Of a stretch of DNA of 35,008 nucleotides, positions 9,739 through 18,618 are shown piece after piece (the first letter of the stretch is position 1; each line of letters begins with the position of its first letter). The position numbers and the translations under genes are program-made. Source of the DNA: Bacteroidota bacterium (GTDB lineage: Bacteria; Bacteroidota; Bacteroidia; UKL13-3); contig CANFHJ010000017.1 in the NCBI GenBank assembly GCA_947446605.1, positions 1 to 35,008 of the forward strand, in the 5' to 3' direction. The notes below the pieces were generated by a model that saw only the letters and a list, made by a program, of their open reading frames with translations, was not told the DNA's origin and made no database searches.

Positions 9739-11949
9739 TTAACTTAAATCGGTTCTATTTACTGTTATTAACTCACTGGCATTTTTAATTGCGCTCATGA
9801 TATTTTCCAATTGAAGTGTATCATAAACCTCCAAAACAATATTTCCTTCAAACATCCCTTCATGACTATTAATGCTAATAGAGCGCATGTTTACCTGCAA
9901 TTGTTTTGAGATAATATCGGTAATAATACTTACAATACCCACGCTATCAATACCAGAAACTTTAATAGAAGAAAGGAAGGCTTTTTGAACAGTGTTTTGG
10001 GCATTGGCCCATTTGGCTTTAATAATTCTATAGCCATAATTGCTCATTAAGGCTAGGGCATTGGTACAAGAAGTTCGGTGAATTTTAACTCCTTCTCCAA
10101 CGGTTACAAAACCAAAAATCTCGTCGCCAGGAATTGGGTTACAACATTTAGAAAATGCATATTCCATATTGGCTTCATTTTCACTCAAAACCACTGCATC
10201 ATTTGGCAGGGTGGCATTGGGTTTTAACTTTTGTGTTTGGTGTAATTCTGGTGCCTTATTTTTTTCAGAATTTAAGATTTCTTCTATATCAATCTTGGTT
10301 CGGTCTATTAATTCATTGGCAACTTGGTAATATAATTCCGCCACCGTTTTCAATTTAAAATGCTTCATCAGAATATGCAAAGCATCAGAATTGAAAGGCA
10401 CCTTGGCATTTTTAAATTTACGTTCTAAAATCTCCTTACCCATGGCAGAAGCTTTTAAACGAATATGTTTAAAATACTCCCTAATTTTAGATTTTGCTTT
10501 AGCGGTAATTACAAAATCTAGCCATTCCTCATTGGGTTTTTGCTTTCCACTTGAAATAATTTCTACCTGATCACCATTGTTTAATTGGTGATTAAGCGGA
10601 ACCAATTTATTATTGAGTTTAGCCCCAATACATTTATTCCCTAAATCGGTATGAATATCAAAAGCAAAATCCAAAACGGTGGCTCCTGCTGGTAATTTTT
10701 TGAGATCACCTTTAGGGGTAAAAACAAAAATCTCATCTGAATAAAGCGCCAACTTAAAATCGTCTAGAAAATCCATTGCATTGGCATCCGGACTTTCTAA
10801 AATCTCTCTAACCCTAGATAACCAGCCCTCCAATCCATTGTCGTCTATTTGACCATTGTCTTTGTATTTCCAATGCGCAGCAAACCCTTTTTCTGCAATT
10901 TCGTCCATACGTTTGGTTCTAATTTGCACTTCCACCCAACGACCTTTGGGCCCCATTACGGTGGTATGCAAACTTTCATAACCATTGGCCTTAGGAGTAC
11001 TCACCCAATCTCTTAACCTATCTGGATTTGGCGTATAGTGATCGGTAACAATTGAATATACTTTCCAGCAATCACTTTTCTCTCCATCTTCCGCTGCATT
11101 TACAATAATACGAATGGCAAACAAATCATAAACTTCATCAAAACTTACGTTTTGAATTTTCATTTTATTTAGAATAGAATGAATGCTTTTTGGCCTTCCT
11201 TTTATTTCAAAATCAAATCCTTCTTTTTCTAAATCCTCACTTATTGGTTCAATGAAATTCCTGATGTACTTATTCCTTTGCACCTTGGTTTCATTTAACC
11301 TTATTTTTACATATTTGTAATTTTCTGCTTGGAGGTATTTGGTACTTAAATCTTCTAATTCAGACTTGAGCGCATACAGTCCAAGACGATGTGCCAATGG
11401 AGCATATACATAAGCCGTTTCAGAAGCAATTTTCAATTGAGATTTTGGGCTCATGCTATCGAGCGTACGCATATTGTGCAAACGATCTGCAAGCTTAATT
11501 AATATAACCCGCACATCATCGCCCAAGGTAAGCAGCATTTTCTTGAAGTTCTCAGCTTGAATACTTCTATCGGGCTGATCAAAAACACCTGAAATTTTAG
11601 TTAAACCATCAATTATAACGGCTACTTTATCGCCAAATTTCAGGCGAATTAAATCCAGGGTAATATCAGTATCCTCAACGGTATCGTGCAATAATGCACA
11701 GATCACAGAGGTTACACCTAAACCTATTTCCTCTGCACAAATTTGGGCAACCGCCAATGGATGTAAAATGTAAGGTTCTCCACTTTTTCTGCGCATATTT
11801 TTATGCGCTTCCAAAGAAAGTTTAAAAGCCTGCCGAATCAAAATACGGTCGTTTTTGTCTACACTTCTTCGGATGCTTTTTAACAAACTCCTATAAGCTT
11901 TTACAATTACTTTATTTTCTTGTTCTAAATTCTGATTTATTTCAGGCAT
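9739..11949 (-). CDS. Bifunctional (p)ppGpp synthetase/hydrolase (Rel/SpoT family)
   Basis: 736 residues, standard long RSH length. Domains in order: HD hydrolase with the HD motif in CALLHDTVEDTD near residues 85-96 and IKLADRLHNMRTL near 150; synthetase with GRPKSIHSILNKM near 236, YDLFAIRI and NGYESLHTTVMGP; a TGS domain (VFTPKGDLKKLPAGATVLDFA) near 415; a Zn-finger/RIS segment with SKCCNPIPGDEI; and a C-terminal ACT domain. The intact HD motif implies hydrolase activity, and the intact synthetase motifs imply a bifunctional enzyme. It acts in the stringent response at the ribosome. A GAGGA stretch precedes the ATG. It is divergent from bglX across 270 bases. Confidence 0.95.
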   Translation of the reverse strand: MPEINQNLEQENKVIVKAYRSLLKSIRRSVDKNDRILIRQAFKLSLEAHKNMRRKSGEPYILHPLAVAQICAEEIGLGVTSVICALLHDTVEDTDITLDLIRLKFGDKVAVIIDGLTKISGVFDQPDRSIQAENFKKMLLTLGDDVRVILIKLADRLHNMRTLDSMSPKSQLKIASETAYVYAPLAHRLGLYALKSELEDLSTKYLQAENYKYVKIRLNETKVQRNKYIRNFIEPISEDLEKEGFDFEIKGRPKSIHSILNKMKIQNVSFDEVYDLFAIRIIVNAAEDGEKSDCWKVYSIVTDHYTPNPDRLRDWVSTPKANGYESLHTTVMGPKGRWVEVQIRTKRMDEIAEKGFAAHWKYKDNGQIDDNGLEGWLSRVREILESPDANAMDFLDDFKLALYSDEIFVFTPKGDLKKLPAGATVLDFAFDIHTDLGNKCIGAKLNNKLVPLNHQLNNGDQVEIISSGKQKPNEEWLDFVITAKAKSKIREYFKHIRLKASAMGKEILERKFKNAKVPFNSDALHILMKHFKLKTVAELYYQVANELIDRTKIDIEEILNSEKNKAPELHQTQKLKPNATLPNDAVVLSENEANMEYAFSKCCNPIPGDEIFGFVTVGEGVKIHRTSCTNALALMSNYGYRIIKAKWANAQNTVQKAFLSSIKVSGIDSVGIVSIITDIISKQLQVNMRSISINSHEGMFEGNIVLEVYDTLQLENIMSAIKNASELITVNRTDLS

Positions 11950-11968
11950 GGCCGCTTTTTCCTCTGCA

Positions 11969-11975
11969 CAAATTA
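11969..11975 (-). promoter_or_regulatory. Possible -7 box of the rel gene (short form)
   Basis: Minus strand TAATTTG, a TAnTTTG variant with one spacer base, 19 bases before the ATG at 11949. No -33 element is evident. Confidence 0.3.
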
Positions 11976-12132
11976 AATACTTTCTGTAGTTTTTTTTGAT
12001 TAAAAATAATTGAATACAGGTTTGGTTTGAATGGCATGCCTATTAAAATCCATTACTAGCACAATTAACTTTTATTTTTTAATAAAATTCAACATATTCG
12101 TGGATTGAGGTAAAATGGGCATTTTTATGCAA

Positions 12133-12146
12133 TCATTTATAAATGA
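12133..12146. promoter_or_regulatory. 14-bp palindrome upstream of bglX
   Basis: TCATTTATAAATGA is a perfect palindrome 74 bases before the bglX ATG. It could be an operator, but AT-rich palindromes arise easily in this background and I see no second copy. Confidence 0.25.
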
Positions 12147-12219
12147 AGTTTTCATCTAATGGATGCTTTTTATATACTGATTTCAACTATCCTCAACTAT
12201 ATAATAAATTAAAATTAGA

Positions 12220-14502
12220 ATGATAAGATTCACAACCCGTTGTGTACTTTTATTGACAGCACTTTTGATAACCCAAATTGGTTATTCTCAAAAAAAGGCG
12301 CCAATAAAACCCGAAGCAAAAGATGTTTTTATTAGAACATTAATTGGCAAAATGACCTTAGAAGAAAAGGTTGGCCAACTTACCTTATTTACCAGCGACA
12401 TGTCTATAACCGGACCGGTAATTAGAGACAGTTATAAAGCAGATTTGCAAAGCGGAAAATGCGGAAATATTTTCAATGCCTATACGCCAGAATACACCAT
12501 GAAATTGCAAAAATTAGCCATGGAATCTCGTTTGAAAATTCCATTGTTATTTGGCTATGATGTAATTCACGGACATAAAACCATTTTCCCTATCCCCTTA
12601 GGTGAATCATGCGCTTGGGACACTTTGCTTTCTGAACAAACTGCAAGAATTGCTGCGGTAGAGGCTGCTGCAGATGGCTTGCATTGGACCTATTCGCCCA
12701 TGGTAGATATTTCACGCGATCCAAGATGGGGCCGCGTGGCAGAAGGTTCTGGAGAGGACCCATATATTGGTTCACTCATTGCACGTGCAAAAGTTAAGGG
12801 ATACCAAGAAAATATTGGTTCGAACAGTAGCCTACTTGCCTGCGTAAAACATTTTGCATTGTACGGCGCACCAATTGCCGGTAGAGATTACAATACCGTT
12901 GATATGGGTTACCAATCTATGTACAATGTGTATTTCCCACCCTATAAAGCCGCTATTGAGGCCGGCGCAAGAAGCGTTATGGCTTCCTTTAACGAAATTA
13001 ATGGAATACCTTCAACCGCCAATAAATGGTTAATGAATGATGTATTACGCAACGATTGGGGCTTTAAAGGTTTTATTGTAACAGATTATACGGGCATCAA
13101 TGAAATGGTACACCATGGTAATGTTGCCGATGAATATGAAGGTGGTATTGCTGCATTAAATGCGGGAATTGACATGGATATGCAAGGAGCCGTTTATTAT
13201 ACCTATTTAAAGAAGGCATTAGATGAAAAGAAGGTAAACATAGAACAAATTGATATGGCCGTTTACAGAATTTTAGAAGCCAAATATGACTTAGGTTTAT
13301 TTAACGATCCTTATAAATTTTGTTCGAAAGAAAGAGCTAAAACACAAATTATGAACCCTAGCCAGCTGGCTAAAGCTATGGAGGCTGGACAAAAATCGAT
13401 TGTGCTTTTAAAGAACCAAAACGATATTTTACCTTTAAAAAAGACTGGAAAATACGCATTAATTGGACCATACATTAAAGATAAAAGAGATTTAATTGGC
13501 AACTGGAGTGGCGCTGGAGATTGGACCAAAGCAGTATCTTTATATGATGCATTAAACGCTAAAATTGGAAGCGCTGCACAATTATTTTATGCCCAAGGAG
13601 CCAATACCGTTTCCGACACCACGCTTATTAAGAAAATGCATATTCAAGAGTTTATTAGCCCTCGCAGCGATGGTGATTTATTGCAAGAAGCATTAATAGC
13701 AGCCTCGCAAGCAGAGGTAATTATTTTGGCTTTGGGAGAAACCGAAGGCATGACCGGCGAAGCCGCTAGCAGATCGAACCTAAGAATTCCTGCCAACCAA
13801 ATAAAATTAATGGAAGCATTAAAGGCCCTAAGCAAACCTATTGTTTTGGTTTTAAGTAATGGTCGTCCGCTAGATTTATCTTGGGAAAATGAAAACATGA
13901 ATGCCATTTTAGAAACTTGGTTTTTAGGAACCCAATCTGGCAATTCAATATGCAGTGTTTTATTAGGTGATTATAATCCCCAAGGACGCTTAACCATGAG
14001 TTTTCCAAGATCTGTAGGACAAGTACCAATTTTCTACAGCGCCAAAAATACAGGAAGGCCTTATGAAGAGAACCAAAAATACACTTCTAAATATTTAGAC
14101 ATCCCTAACACCCCTTTGTATCCTTTTGGATATGGCTTAAGCTATACCCAGTTTACTTATTCGGACAAAAGCATCAATAAATCGAAATTCAAAATTGGCG
14201 AAAATATTGAAGTGAGCGTTTTAGTTAGCAATACGGGGAAAACAAAAGGAATTGAAACCGTGCAATTTTATGTGAGAGACAATGTTGGTTCTTCTACCCG
14301 ACCTGTGAAAGAACTGAAACGTTTTGCCAAAGTAGAACTCAATCCTGGGGAGAGCAAAAAAGTAGTATTTACAATTAACAGTGACGACTTAAAGTTCTAC
14401 AATTACGAGTTGCAACAGGTATTTGAACCAGGTGAATTCACCTTGTTTATTGGCAAAAACTCTTCTGAAAACGAGTCGATTAGCATTCGCATTGGGGAAT
14501 AA
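12220..14502 (+). CDS. bglX: GH3 beta-glucosidase, exported (BglX-type)
   Basis: 760 residues. The signal peptide runs MIRFTTRCVLLLTALLITQIGYSQ. The N-terminal GH3 TIM barrel has MTLEEKVGQL near 44, DISRDPRWGRVAEGSGEDP near 163, KHFALYG at 210-216 and the nucleophile segment VTDYTG, with Asp289 as the predicted nucleophile. The alpha/beta C-terminal domain has GETEGMTGEAASR and FGYGLSYTQF, and a fibronectin-III-like domain closes the protein. It should remove terminal glucose (or xylose) from oligosaccharides in the periplasm. No TonB-dependent receptor or SusD pair is adjacent, so this is not a typical polysaccharide utilisation locus. A long hairpin follows the stop. Confidence 0.93.
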   Translation: MIRFTTRCVLLLTALLITQIGYSQKKAPIKPEAKDVFIRTLIGKMTLEEKVGQLTLFTSDMSITGPVIRDSYKADLQSGKCGNIFNAYTPEYTMKLQKLAMESRLKIPLLFGYDVIHGHKTIFPIPLGESCAWDTLLSEQTARIAAVEAAADGLHWTYSPMVDISRDPRWGRVAEGSGEDPYIGSLIARAKVKGYQENIGSNSSLLACVKHFALYGAPIAGRDYNTVDMGYQSMYNVYFPPYKAAIEAGARSVMASFNEINGIPSTANKWLMNDVLRNDWGFKGFIVTDYTGINEMVHHGNVADEYEGGIAALNAGIDMDMQGAVYYTYLKKALDEKKVNIEQIDMAVYRILEAKYDLGLFNDPYKFCSKERAKTQIMNPSQLAKAMEAGQKSIVLLKNQNDILPLKKTGKYALIGPYIKDKRDLIGNWSGAGDWTKAVSLYDALNAKIGSAAQLFYAQGANTVSDTTLIKKMHIQEFISPRSDGDLLQEALIAASQAEVIILALGETEGMTGEAASRSNLRIPANQIKLMEALKALSKPIVLVLSNGRPLDLSWENENMNAILETWFLGTQSGNSICSVLLGDYNPQGRLTMSFPRSVGQVPIFYSAKNTGRPYEENQKYTSKYLDIPNTPLYPFGYGLSYTQFTYSDKSINKSKFKIGENIEVSVLVSNTGKTKGIETVQFYVRDNVGSSTRPVKELKRFAKVELNPGESKKVVFTINSDDLKFYNYELQQVFEPGEFTLFIGKNSSENESISIRIGE

Positions 14503-14510
14503 ATTGGGTA

Positions 14511-14554
14511 ATATACTTGATATGGCAAGCAAAGATTTGCTTTATCAAGTATAT
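14511..14554 (+). terminator. Long hairpin downstream of bglX that also holds the tRNA -33 element
   Basis: Outer stem of 12 bp (ATATACTTGATA / TATCAAGTATAT, 14511-14522 with 14543-14554) and an inner perfect stem AAGCAAA / TTTGCTT. No T-run follows, so termination would have to be without a U-tract. The right side of the inner stem supplies the TTTG (14536-14539) that fits as the -33 element of the tRNA-Leu promoter. Confidence 0.55.
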
Positions 14555-14566
14555 CACTTATATTTG
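14536..14566 (+). promoter_or_regulatory. tRNA-Leu promoter (TTTG-N19-TATATTTG)
   Basis: The -33 TTTG is at 14536-14539, then a 19-base spacer, then the -7 box TATATTTG at 14559-14566. This is the best full consensus Bacteroidota promoter in the window. The tRNA starts 22 bases downstream. Confidence 0.75.
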
Positions 14567-14587
14567 CATCCCTTTTTGTAGGAAAAG

Positions 14588-14669
14588 GCGCATGTGGCGT
14601 AATTGGTAGCCGTGCCAGACTTAGGATCTGGTGCCGAGAGGCGTGGGGGTTCGAGTCCCTCCATGCGCA
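14588..14669 (+). tRNA. tRNA-Leu (anticodon UAG)
   Basis: Seven-base-pair acceptor stem GCGCATG / CATGCGC. The anticodon stem CCAGA / TCTGG encloses loop CTTAGGA, giving anticodon TAG, which reads CUA and other CUN leucine codons. A class-II variable arm (TGCC GAGA GGCG) is present, as expected for Leu. The T-arm is GGGGG TTCGAGT CCCTC. Discriminator A is at 14669 and the CCA end is not encoded. It has its own promoter and a downstream terminator hairpin. Confidence 0.96.
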
Positions 14670-14699
14670 CAAAAATCCGAATCGTGAAAACGGTTCACA

Positions 14700-14730
14700 A
14701 ATAAGACTGACATTGTCAGTCTTATTTATT
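14700..14730 (+). terminator. Terminator after tRNA-Leu
   Basis: Inverted repeat AATAAGACTGACA / TGTCAGTCTTATT (14700-14712 with 14714-14726) with almost no loop, followed by a short AT stretch. It separates the tRNA from the trigger factor gene. Confidence 0.75.
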
Positions 14731-14757
14731 ATTGGCAAGTTTGAAAAATAAAGAGCG

Positions 14758-16146
14758 ATGAACGTTACATTCGAAAAAAAAGATGCATTGAACGGAACAA
14801 TTTCTGTTAGCATTACCAAGGAAGATTACCTTTCTTCTTATGAGAAAAAATTAAAGGATTACGGTAAAAAAGCAAATATCCCTGGCTTTAGAGCTGGTCA
14901 TGCGCCAAAAGGTATGATTGAAAAAATGGTAGGTAACAGCCTACTATTAGAAGAAATCAATGGTTTAGCGAGCAAAGGTCTTTTCGATTATATAGATGCC
15001 AATAAATTAAATATTTTGGGTCAGCCTATTTTAACCGAAGACACCAAAATAGACGAGTTAACAAAAGAAGCCAACTACACCTTTAATTTTGATTTGGGCA
15101 TTACTCCAGAAATTGAATTAAACATTGGCAAATCTGATGTATATACTAAGTACGCTGCAACTATTACAGATGCAATGATTACAGACGAGATGGACAGAAT
15201 GAAAAAGCGTTTTGGAAATCTTACAGATGTTGATCAAATTGAAGCCAATGACATGATCTATGTTGGTTTAACAGAATTGAATGAAAATGGTGAAGTATTA
15301 GATGGCGGTGTACATGCAGATTCGGTTCCTGTTGCCATTAACACCATTAAGAACGAAGACTTAAACAAAGAATTGATTGGTAAAAATAAAGGTGCAGAAT
15401 TAACTGTAAATGTATTTGCTTTATTTAATAATGATGAAAGTGAAATGGGTCATGCTTTAGGAATCCAAAAAGAAACCGTAGCAGATTTAAATCCAAGCTT
15501 TAAATTGGTATTGAAAGAAGTAAAAAGAACTGAAACAGCTGAAATCAACCAAGACTTTTTCGATAAATTATACGGTAAAGACGTAGTTACCAGCGAAGAG
15601 CAATTGAAAGAAAAAATTAGCACTGAATTATCTGCTTATTTTGACCAACAAGCGCAGCACTTAATGGAACATGAGTTATTTGATTCATTGGTTGCAAAAC
15701 ACAATATTGAATTGCCAGATGCATTTTTGAAACGTTGGTTAATGGATCGTTATGCAGATAAATTTAACGCAGACAATTTAGAGGAAGCTTATATTCCTGA
15801 AGCCAATTATTTAAAAAACCACATCTTGGAAGAAAAAATAATGCTGACCAATAATATCAAAATTGAAGAAGCAGAAATTAGAGATGCGGCAGTTGCTTAT
15901 ACCCAACAAATGTTTGGCGCTTATGGCAACCAAGGTTTGAGCGAAGAATTAATTATGAGTATTGTAGAGCCTCAATTGAAGAAAGACGATTTCAGAAGCA
16001 GAATGATTAACATGGCTGTGAGAGAAAAAGTAAATGCTTTCTTATTAGATTCAATTACAATTGAAACAAAAGAGGTTAGTTCTGAGGAGTTTTACAAAAT
16101 CATGGAAGCGCACAATAGCAAGCACCATGCCCACAATCATGAATAA
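14758..16146 (+). CDS. tig: Trigger factor (ribosome-associated chaperone)
   Basis: 462 residues. The N-terminal ribosome-binding domain has MNVTFEKKDALNGTISVSI and the signature region IPGFRAGHAPKGMIEKMVG near 42-60. The middle part (about 150-240) replaces the FKBP-like domain with a diverged segment (DMIYVGLTELNENGEVLDGG) lacking clear FKBP catalytic motifs, which is usual in Bacteroidota. The C-terminal helical arms follow, ending in a His-rich tail (NSKHHAHNHE). It binds nascent chains at the ribosome exit. It ends at a strong bidirectional terminator shared with the desaturase gene. Confidence 0.92.
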   Translation: MNVTFEKKDALNGTISVSITKEDYLSSYEKKLKDYGKKANIPGFRAGHAPKGMIEKMVGNSLLLEEINGLASKGLFDYIDANKLNILGQPILTEDTKIDELTKEANYTFNFDLGITPEIELNIGKSDVYTKYAATITDAMITDEMDRMKKRFGNLTDVDQIEANDMIYVGLTELNENGEVLDGGVHADSVPVAINTIKNEDLNKELIGKNKGAELTVNVFALFNNDESEMGHALGIQKETVADLNPSFKLVLKEVKRTETAEINQDFFDKLYGKDVVTSEEQLKEKISTELSAYFDQQAQHLMEHELFDSLVAKHNIELPDAFLKRWLMDRYADKFNADNLEEAYIPEANYLKNHILEEKIMLTNNIKIEEAEIRDAAVAYTQQMFGAYGNQGLSEELIMSIVEPQLKKDDFRSRMINMAVREKVNAFLLDSITIETKEVSSEEFYKIMEAHNSKHHAHNHE

Positions 16147-16169
16147 GATTGATTGATAAAATTTAGATC

Positions 16170-16206
16170 AAAAAAAATCCCCTGCCAATTGGTAGGGGAT
16201 TTTTTT
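16170..16206. terminator. Bidirectional terminator between tig and the desaturase gene
   Basis: Stem ATCCCCT / AGGGGAT, extended through a G-T wobble to CC / GG around an AATT loop. It is flanked by eight A on the left and seven T on the right. It overlaps the stop codon of the desaturase gene. Confidence 0.92.
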
Positions 16207-17188
16207 AGGCCAATATCCAGCCAAATTTGTGTTCTACTTTTGGAACCGGCGTTCTATCTGCAATTCTTGAAAGTCTATCAGGTAAGGCCATGAGATAGTC
16301 CCTGGCTTTTTCGCCATTTTCTTGCAGGCCCCTAATATTTTCAATTTGCCAATTGGCCATTACTTCACGTAAAATATCAATATAATCAAATGCCGTATAA
16401 ACGCCTAAGCGCGTTGCGGCATCACTAAAATTAGAGAAAGTATTGAGTTTACCTCCCAATTCACGCATACATTGTGCTGGCATTAATATCTTTTTGCGCA
16501 TCATATCTTCAAATGCCAACATCATTTCGTTGGGATCCATTTCAAATATTCTGGTCACAAAATTTTGGTAAGCTCTGGCATGGCGCGCTTCGTCGGCAGC
16601 CACCATACCACAAATTTTCGAAAGCAAATTATTGCCATCCTTTTTGGCCAATGTTGCTACACGTCGGTGACTTACATTGGTGGCTAATTCTTGAAAGCTG
16701 GTATAAACAAAGTTTTTGTAGGGGTCGTTTCCAGCTTGGTTGTTAAAACCATCTGCAATTAAGAATTGCGTACTTGCTTCAAATTCACGCATGTTTACCC
16801 TACCGCTTAAATAAAGGTATCGGTTCAAAACATCCCCATGCCTATTTTCTTCTGCGGCCCAGCTCCTTAGCCATTTCATCCAACCATTATTTTCAACTTG
16901 ATCTACACCTGTAAGGCCAGACAACCATGTTTCATAAGTAGGTAAAGCTTCCTCGGTAATAGTATCTGCCACAAGTACCACCATTAAATCATAAGAGTGA
17001 TTTGAAGCATCTTCTTGAATAGTTTTTAAATCTGCAATAAAGGTAGCATCTGAAGTAAGCGGCAATAATTCTGATGCTTGCCAATTGGTTTCTACAGGCT
17101 TTAAGTACTCTGCAGCAATGGCTTCCACATCTTTACCAATGAAGTTCATTACCTCAATTCTTTCTGGTCCAAGTGTTTGATTCGTCAT
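16205..17188 (-). CDS. Acyl-[acyl-carrier-protein] desaturase (di-iron)
   Basis: 327 residues, the usual family length. The di-iron ligand motifs are EENRHGD at 113-119 and DEARH at 199-203, with further candidate ligands Glu86 (TYETW) and Glu167 (QELATNVSH). This is the ferritin-like acyl-ACP desaturase family, which inserts a cis double bond in a saturated acyl-ACP using O2 and ferredoxin. It gives the cell an aerobic route to unsaturated membrane lipids. The position of the double bond cannot be read from sequence. The gene is monocistronic between a terminator and a divergent TatD-type gene. Confidence 0.92.
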   Translation of the reverse strand: MTNQTLGPERIEVMNFIGKDVEAIAAEYLKPVETNWQASELLPLTSDATFIADLKTIQEDASNHSYDLMVVLVADTITEEALPTYETWLSGLTGVDQVENNGWMKWLRSWAAEENRHGDVLNRYLYLSGRVNMREFEASTQFLIADGFNNQAGNDPYKNFVYTSFQELATNVSHRRVATLAKKDGNNLLSKICGMVAADEARHARAYQNFVTRIFEMDPNEMMLAFEDMMRKKILMPAQCMRELGGKLNTFSNFSDAATRLGVYTAFDYIDILREVMANWQIENIRGLQENGEKARDYLMALPDRLSRIADRTPVPKVEHKFGWILA

Positions 17189-17214
17189 AGATTTCGAAGA
17201 TAAATAATATATCT

Positions 17215-17221
17215 CAAAATA
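17215..17221 (-). promoter_or_regulatory. Possible -7 box of the desaturase gene (short form)
   Basis: Minus strand TATTTTG, one base shorter than TAnnTTTG, 26 bases before the ATG at 17188. Confidence 0.3.
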
Positions 17222-17250
17222 TCTTTCTACATTTACATTTTTATAGAAAT

Positions 17251-17922
17251 TTGAAGGATAAAATTACATACTACAATTGTCATACACATAGAAAACCACA
17301 AAGTGAAAATGAATTTTGTATTAGAAATGCATTTCTATGTGATTTCCCTGAAAATGGCAGCAACTATTGCTTTAGCAGTGGTTTACATCCTTGGTTCGTA
17401 AATAATTATTCGGAGAGCAGGCTTGAAAATTTGCTTTTAAAAATTGCACAGCACCCCAAAAATTTAGCAATTGGTGAAATAGGCTTAGATAAAACAAAGC
17501 CTCATTTTGAAAAACAAATGACGGTCTTTTTACAACAGCTTGCCATTGCGCAAAAATTAGAAAAACCACTCCTCATTCATGCTGTAAAATCAATGGATGA
17601 AATCATTTCACCACTTCGTTCTTTCAAAGGAATGATAGTTTTACATGGCTATCAAGGAAATTTGCAACAATGGGAACAGCTCAATCAAAACCAAAATGTA
17701 TATGTGAGTTTTGGTTCGAAAAGTTTGCAAGAGAATGAAAAATTGCACAAAACCATTCAAGAAATACCTCTACCTTTTATACTTGCAGAAACAGACAACA
17801 AGCCACTAAGGATTCAAGAAGTTTACAAGGCTATTGCTAACATAAAAAATATTTCATTGGAAGTTTTGGCGGTTCAAATAGAAGAAAACTTTTGCAATGT
17901 ATTCGGTTCGAACCAAAACTAA
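17251..17922 (+). CDS. TatD-family metal-dependent hydrolase
   Basis: 223 residues, on the short side for TatD (usually about 255-265). Motifs: HTH at residues 11-13 (metal-binding HxH), SSGLHPW near 53, GEIGLDK near 76 (metal Glu), LLIHAVKS near 110, HGYQGN near 131, and LAETDNKPL near 182 (metal Asp). The family includes DNases and 3'-5' exonucleases; the true substrate is unknown here. There is no ATG upstream of the HxH motif, so the start is TTG at 17251. Its TAA is directly followed by the stop of convergent yqgE, with no base between them. Confidence 0.88.
   Translation: MKDKITYYNCHTHRKPQSENEFCIRNAFLCDFPENGSNYCFSSGLHPWFVNNYSESRLENLLLKIAQHPKNLAIGEIGLDKTKPHFEKQMTVFLQQLAIAQKLEKPLLIHAVKSMDEIISPLRSFKGMIVLHGYQGNLQQWEQLNQNQNVYVSFGSKSLQENEKLHKTIQEIPLPFILAETDNKPLRIQEVYKAIANIKNISLEVLAVQIEENFCNVFGSNQN
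17905..17914. repeat. Iterated palindrome GGTTCGAACC, copy 3
   Basis: Exact copy in the last codons of the TatD-type gene (Gly-Ser-Asn), eight bases from the zero-gap convergent junction with yqgE. Confidence 0.85.
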
Positions 17923-18498
17923 TTAATTCCAATGGTAATCCTCTGGCGAGTTCGCCAAATAGGCAAAATCAGCACCTAGAGAGCGCACACAAGCGGGCCA
18001 AATTTCCTCTACATTCTCATTAAAAACCAAATCTTCATTTATGGCTGTTAACCACCAGGCCTTTTGTTCAACTTCAATGGCAAGTTGCTCTTCACCCCAG
18101 CCACTGTATCCCATAAAAAATCTAAAATCACTAGGTTTAGCAGCGCCTTTGGCAATTAAATCGTTGATCAGTTCTATATTTCCTCCCCAAAAAACTGTTT
18201 CAGAAACAGGTAATGAATCAGGAATAAGAGCCCCAAGTTTATGAATAAAATGTAATGTATTTTGTTCTACTGGTCCGCCATCATAAACTTTGAAATTATA
18301 ATTCAATAAACCTGGTATTATTTCATCCGTAAATATATTTAGGAAACGATTTAACACAAATCCTACACTGCCTTGTTCTTCGTGTTCGCATAAAAGGATA
18401 ACCGCTTTTCTGAAATTTTCATCCAGTAAAAAAGGTTCACTAATGAGCAATTGGCCGCTATGTGGGCTAAAATGAAATTGTTTCTTTTGTATCTCCAT
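17923..18498 (-). CDS. yqgE: YqgE/AlgH family protein (UPF0301)
   Basis: 191 residues from the ATG at 18498, the normal size. Signature segments are GQLLISEPFLLDENFRKAVI, CEHEEQGSVGFVLNR, VYDGGPVEQNTLHFIH and FFMGYSGWGEEQLAIEVEQKAW. The biochemical role is not established, and AlgH has been linked to regulation in pseudomonads. A longer TTG-initiated reading frame (18540) exists, but a short-form -7 box lies between the two starts, which favours the ATG. Confidence 0.92.
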   Translation of the reverse strand: MEIQKKQFHFSPHSGQLLISEPFLLDENFRKAVILLCEHEEQGSVGFVLNRFLNIFTDEIIPGLLNYNFKVYDGGPVEQNTLHFIHKLGALIPDSLPVSETVFWGGNIELINDLIAKGAAKPSDFRFFMGYSGWGEEQLAIEVEQKAWWLTAINEDLVFNENVEEIWPACVRSLGADFAYLANSPEDYHWN

Positions 18499-18505
18499 GC
18501 AGCAG

Positions 18506-18512
18506 CAAAATA
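18506..18512 (-). promoter_or_regulatory. Possible -7 box of yqgE (short form)
   Basis: Minus strand TATTTTG, seven bases before the ATG at 18498. This spacing would place the transcription start at or within a few bases of the start codon. Confidence 0.35.
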
Positions 18513-18618
18513 CCCAAATTGTGTTTTGGTTTTTATACAATTTATTAACGAATGAAGTTTTTCGAGAAAATATTAAAAATCAGACCCTAAAAAGCTACCA
18601 CCAATAAAACATTATGCG

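Noticed and set aside
12133-12146. TCATTTATAAATGA as a firm operator for bglX
   Set aside because: A single copy in AT-rich sequence with no second half-site; kept only as a low-confidence feature.
13644-13943. Antisense frame inside bglX
   Set aside because: A shadow of the GH3 coding frame, with no independent signals.
12220-14502. bglX as part of a polysaccharide utilisation locus
   Set aside because: No SusC/SusD pair, sulfatase or regulator flanks it; the neighbours are rel and tRNA/tig housekeeping genes.
14403-14819. 138-codon minus-strand frame covering tRNA-Leu
   Set aside because: It contains the well-known spurious peptide (WRDSNPHASRHQIL type) that comes from reading the antisense of a tRNA-Leu. 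It also overlaps bglX and tig.
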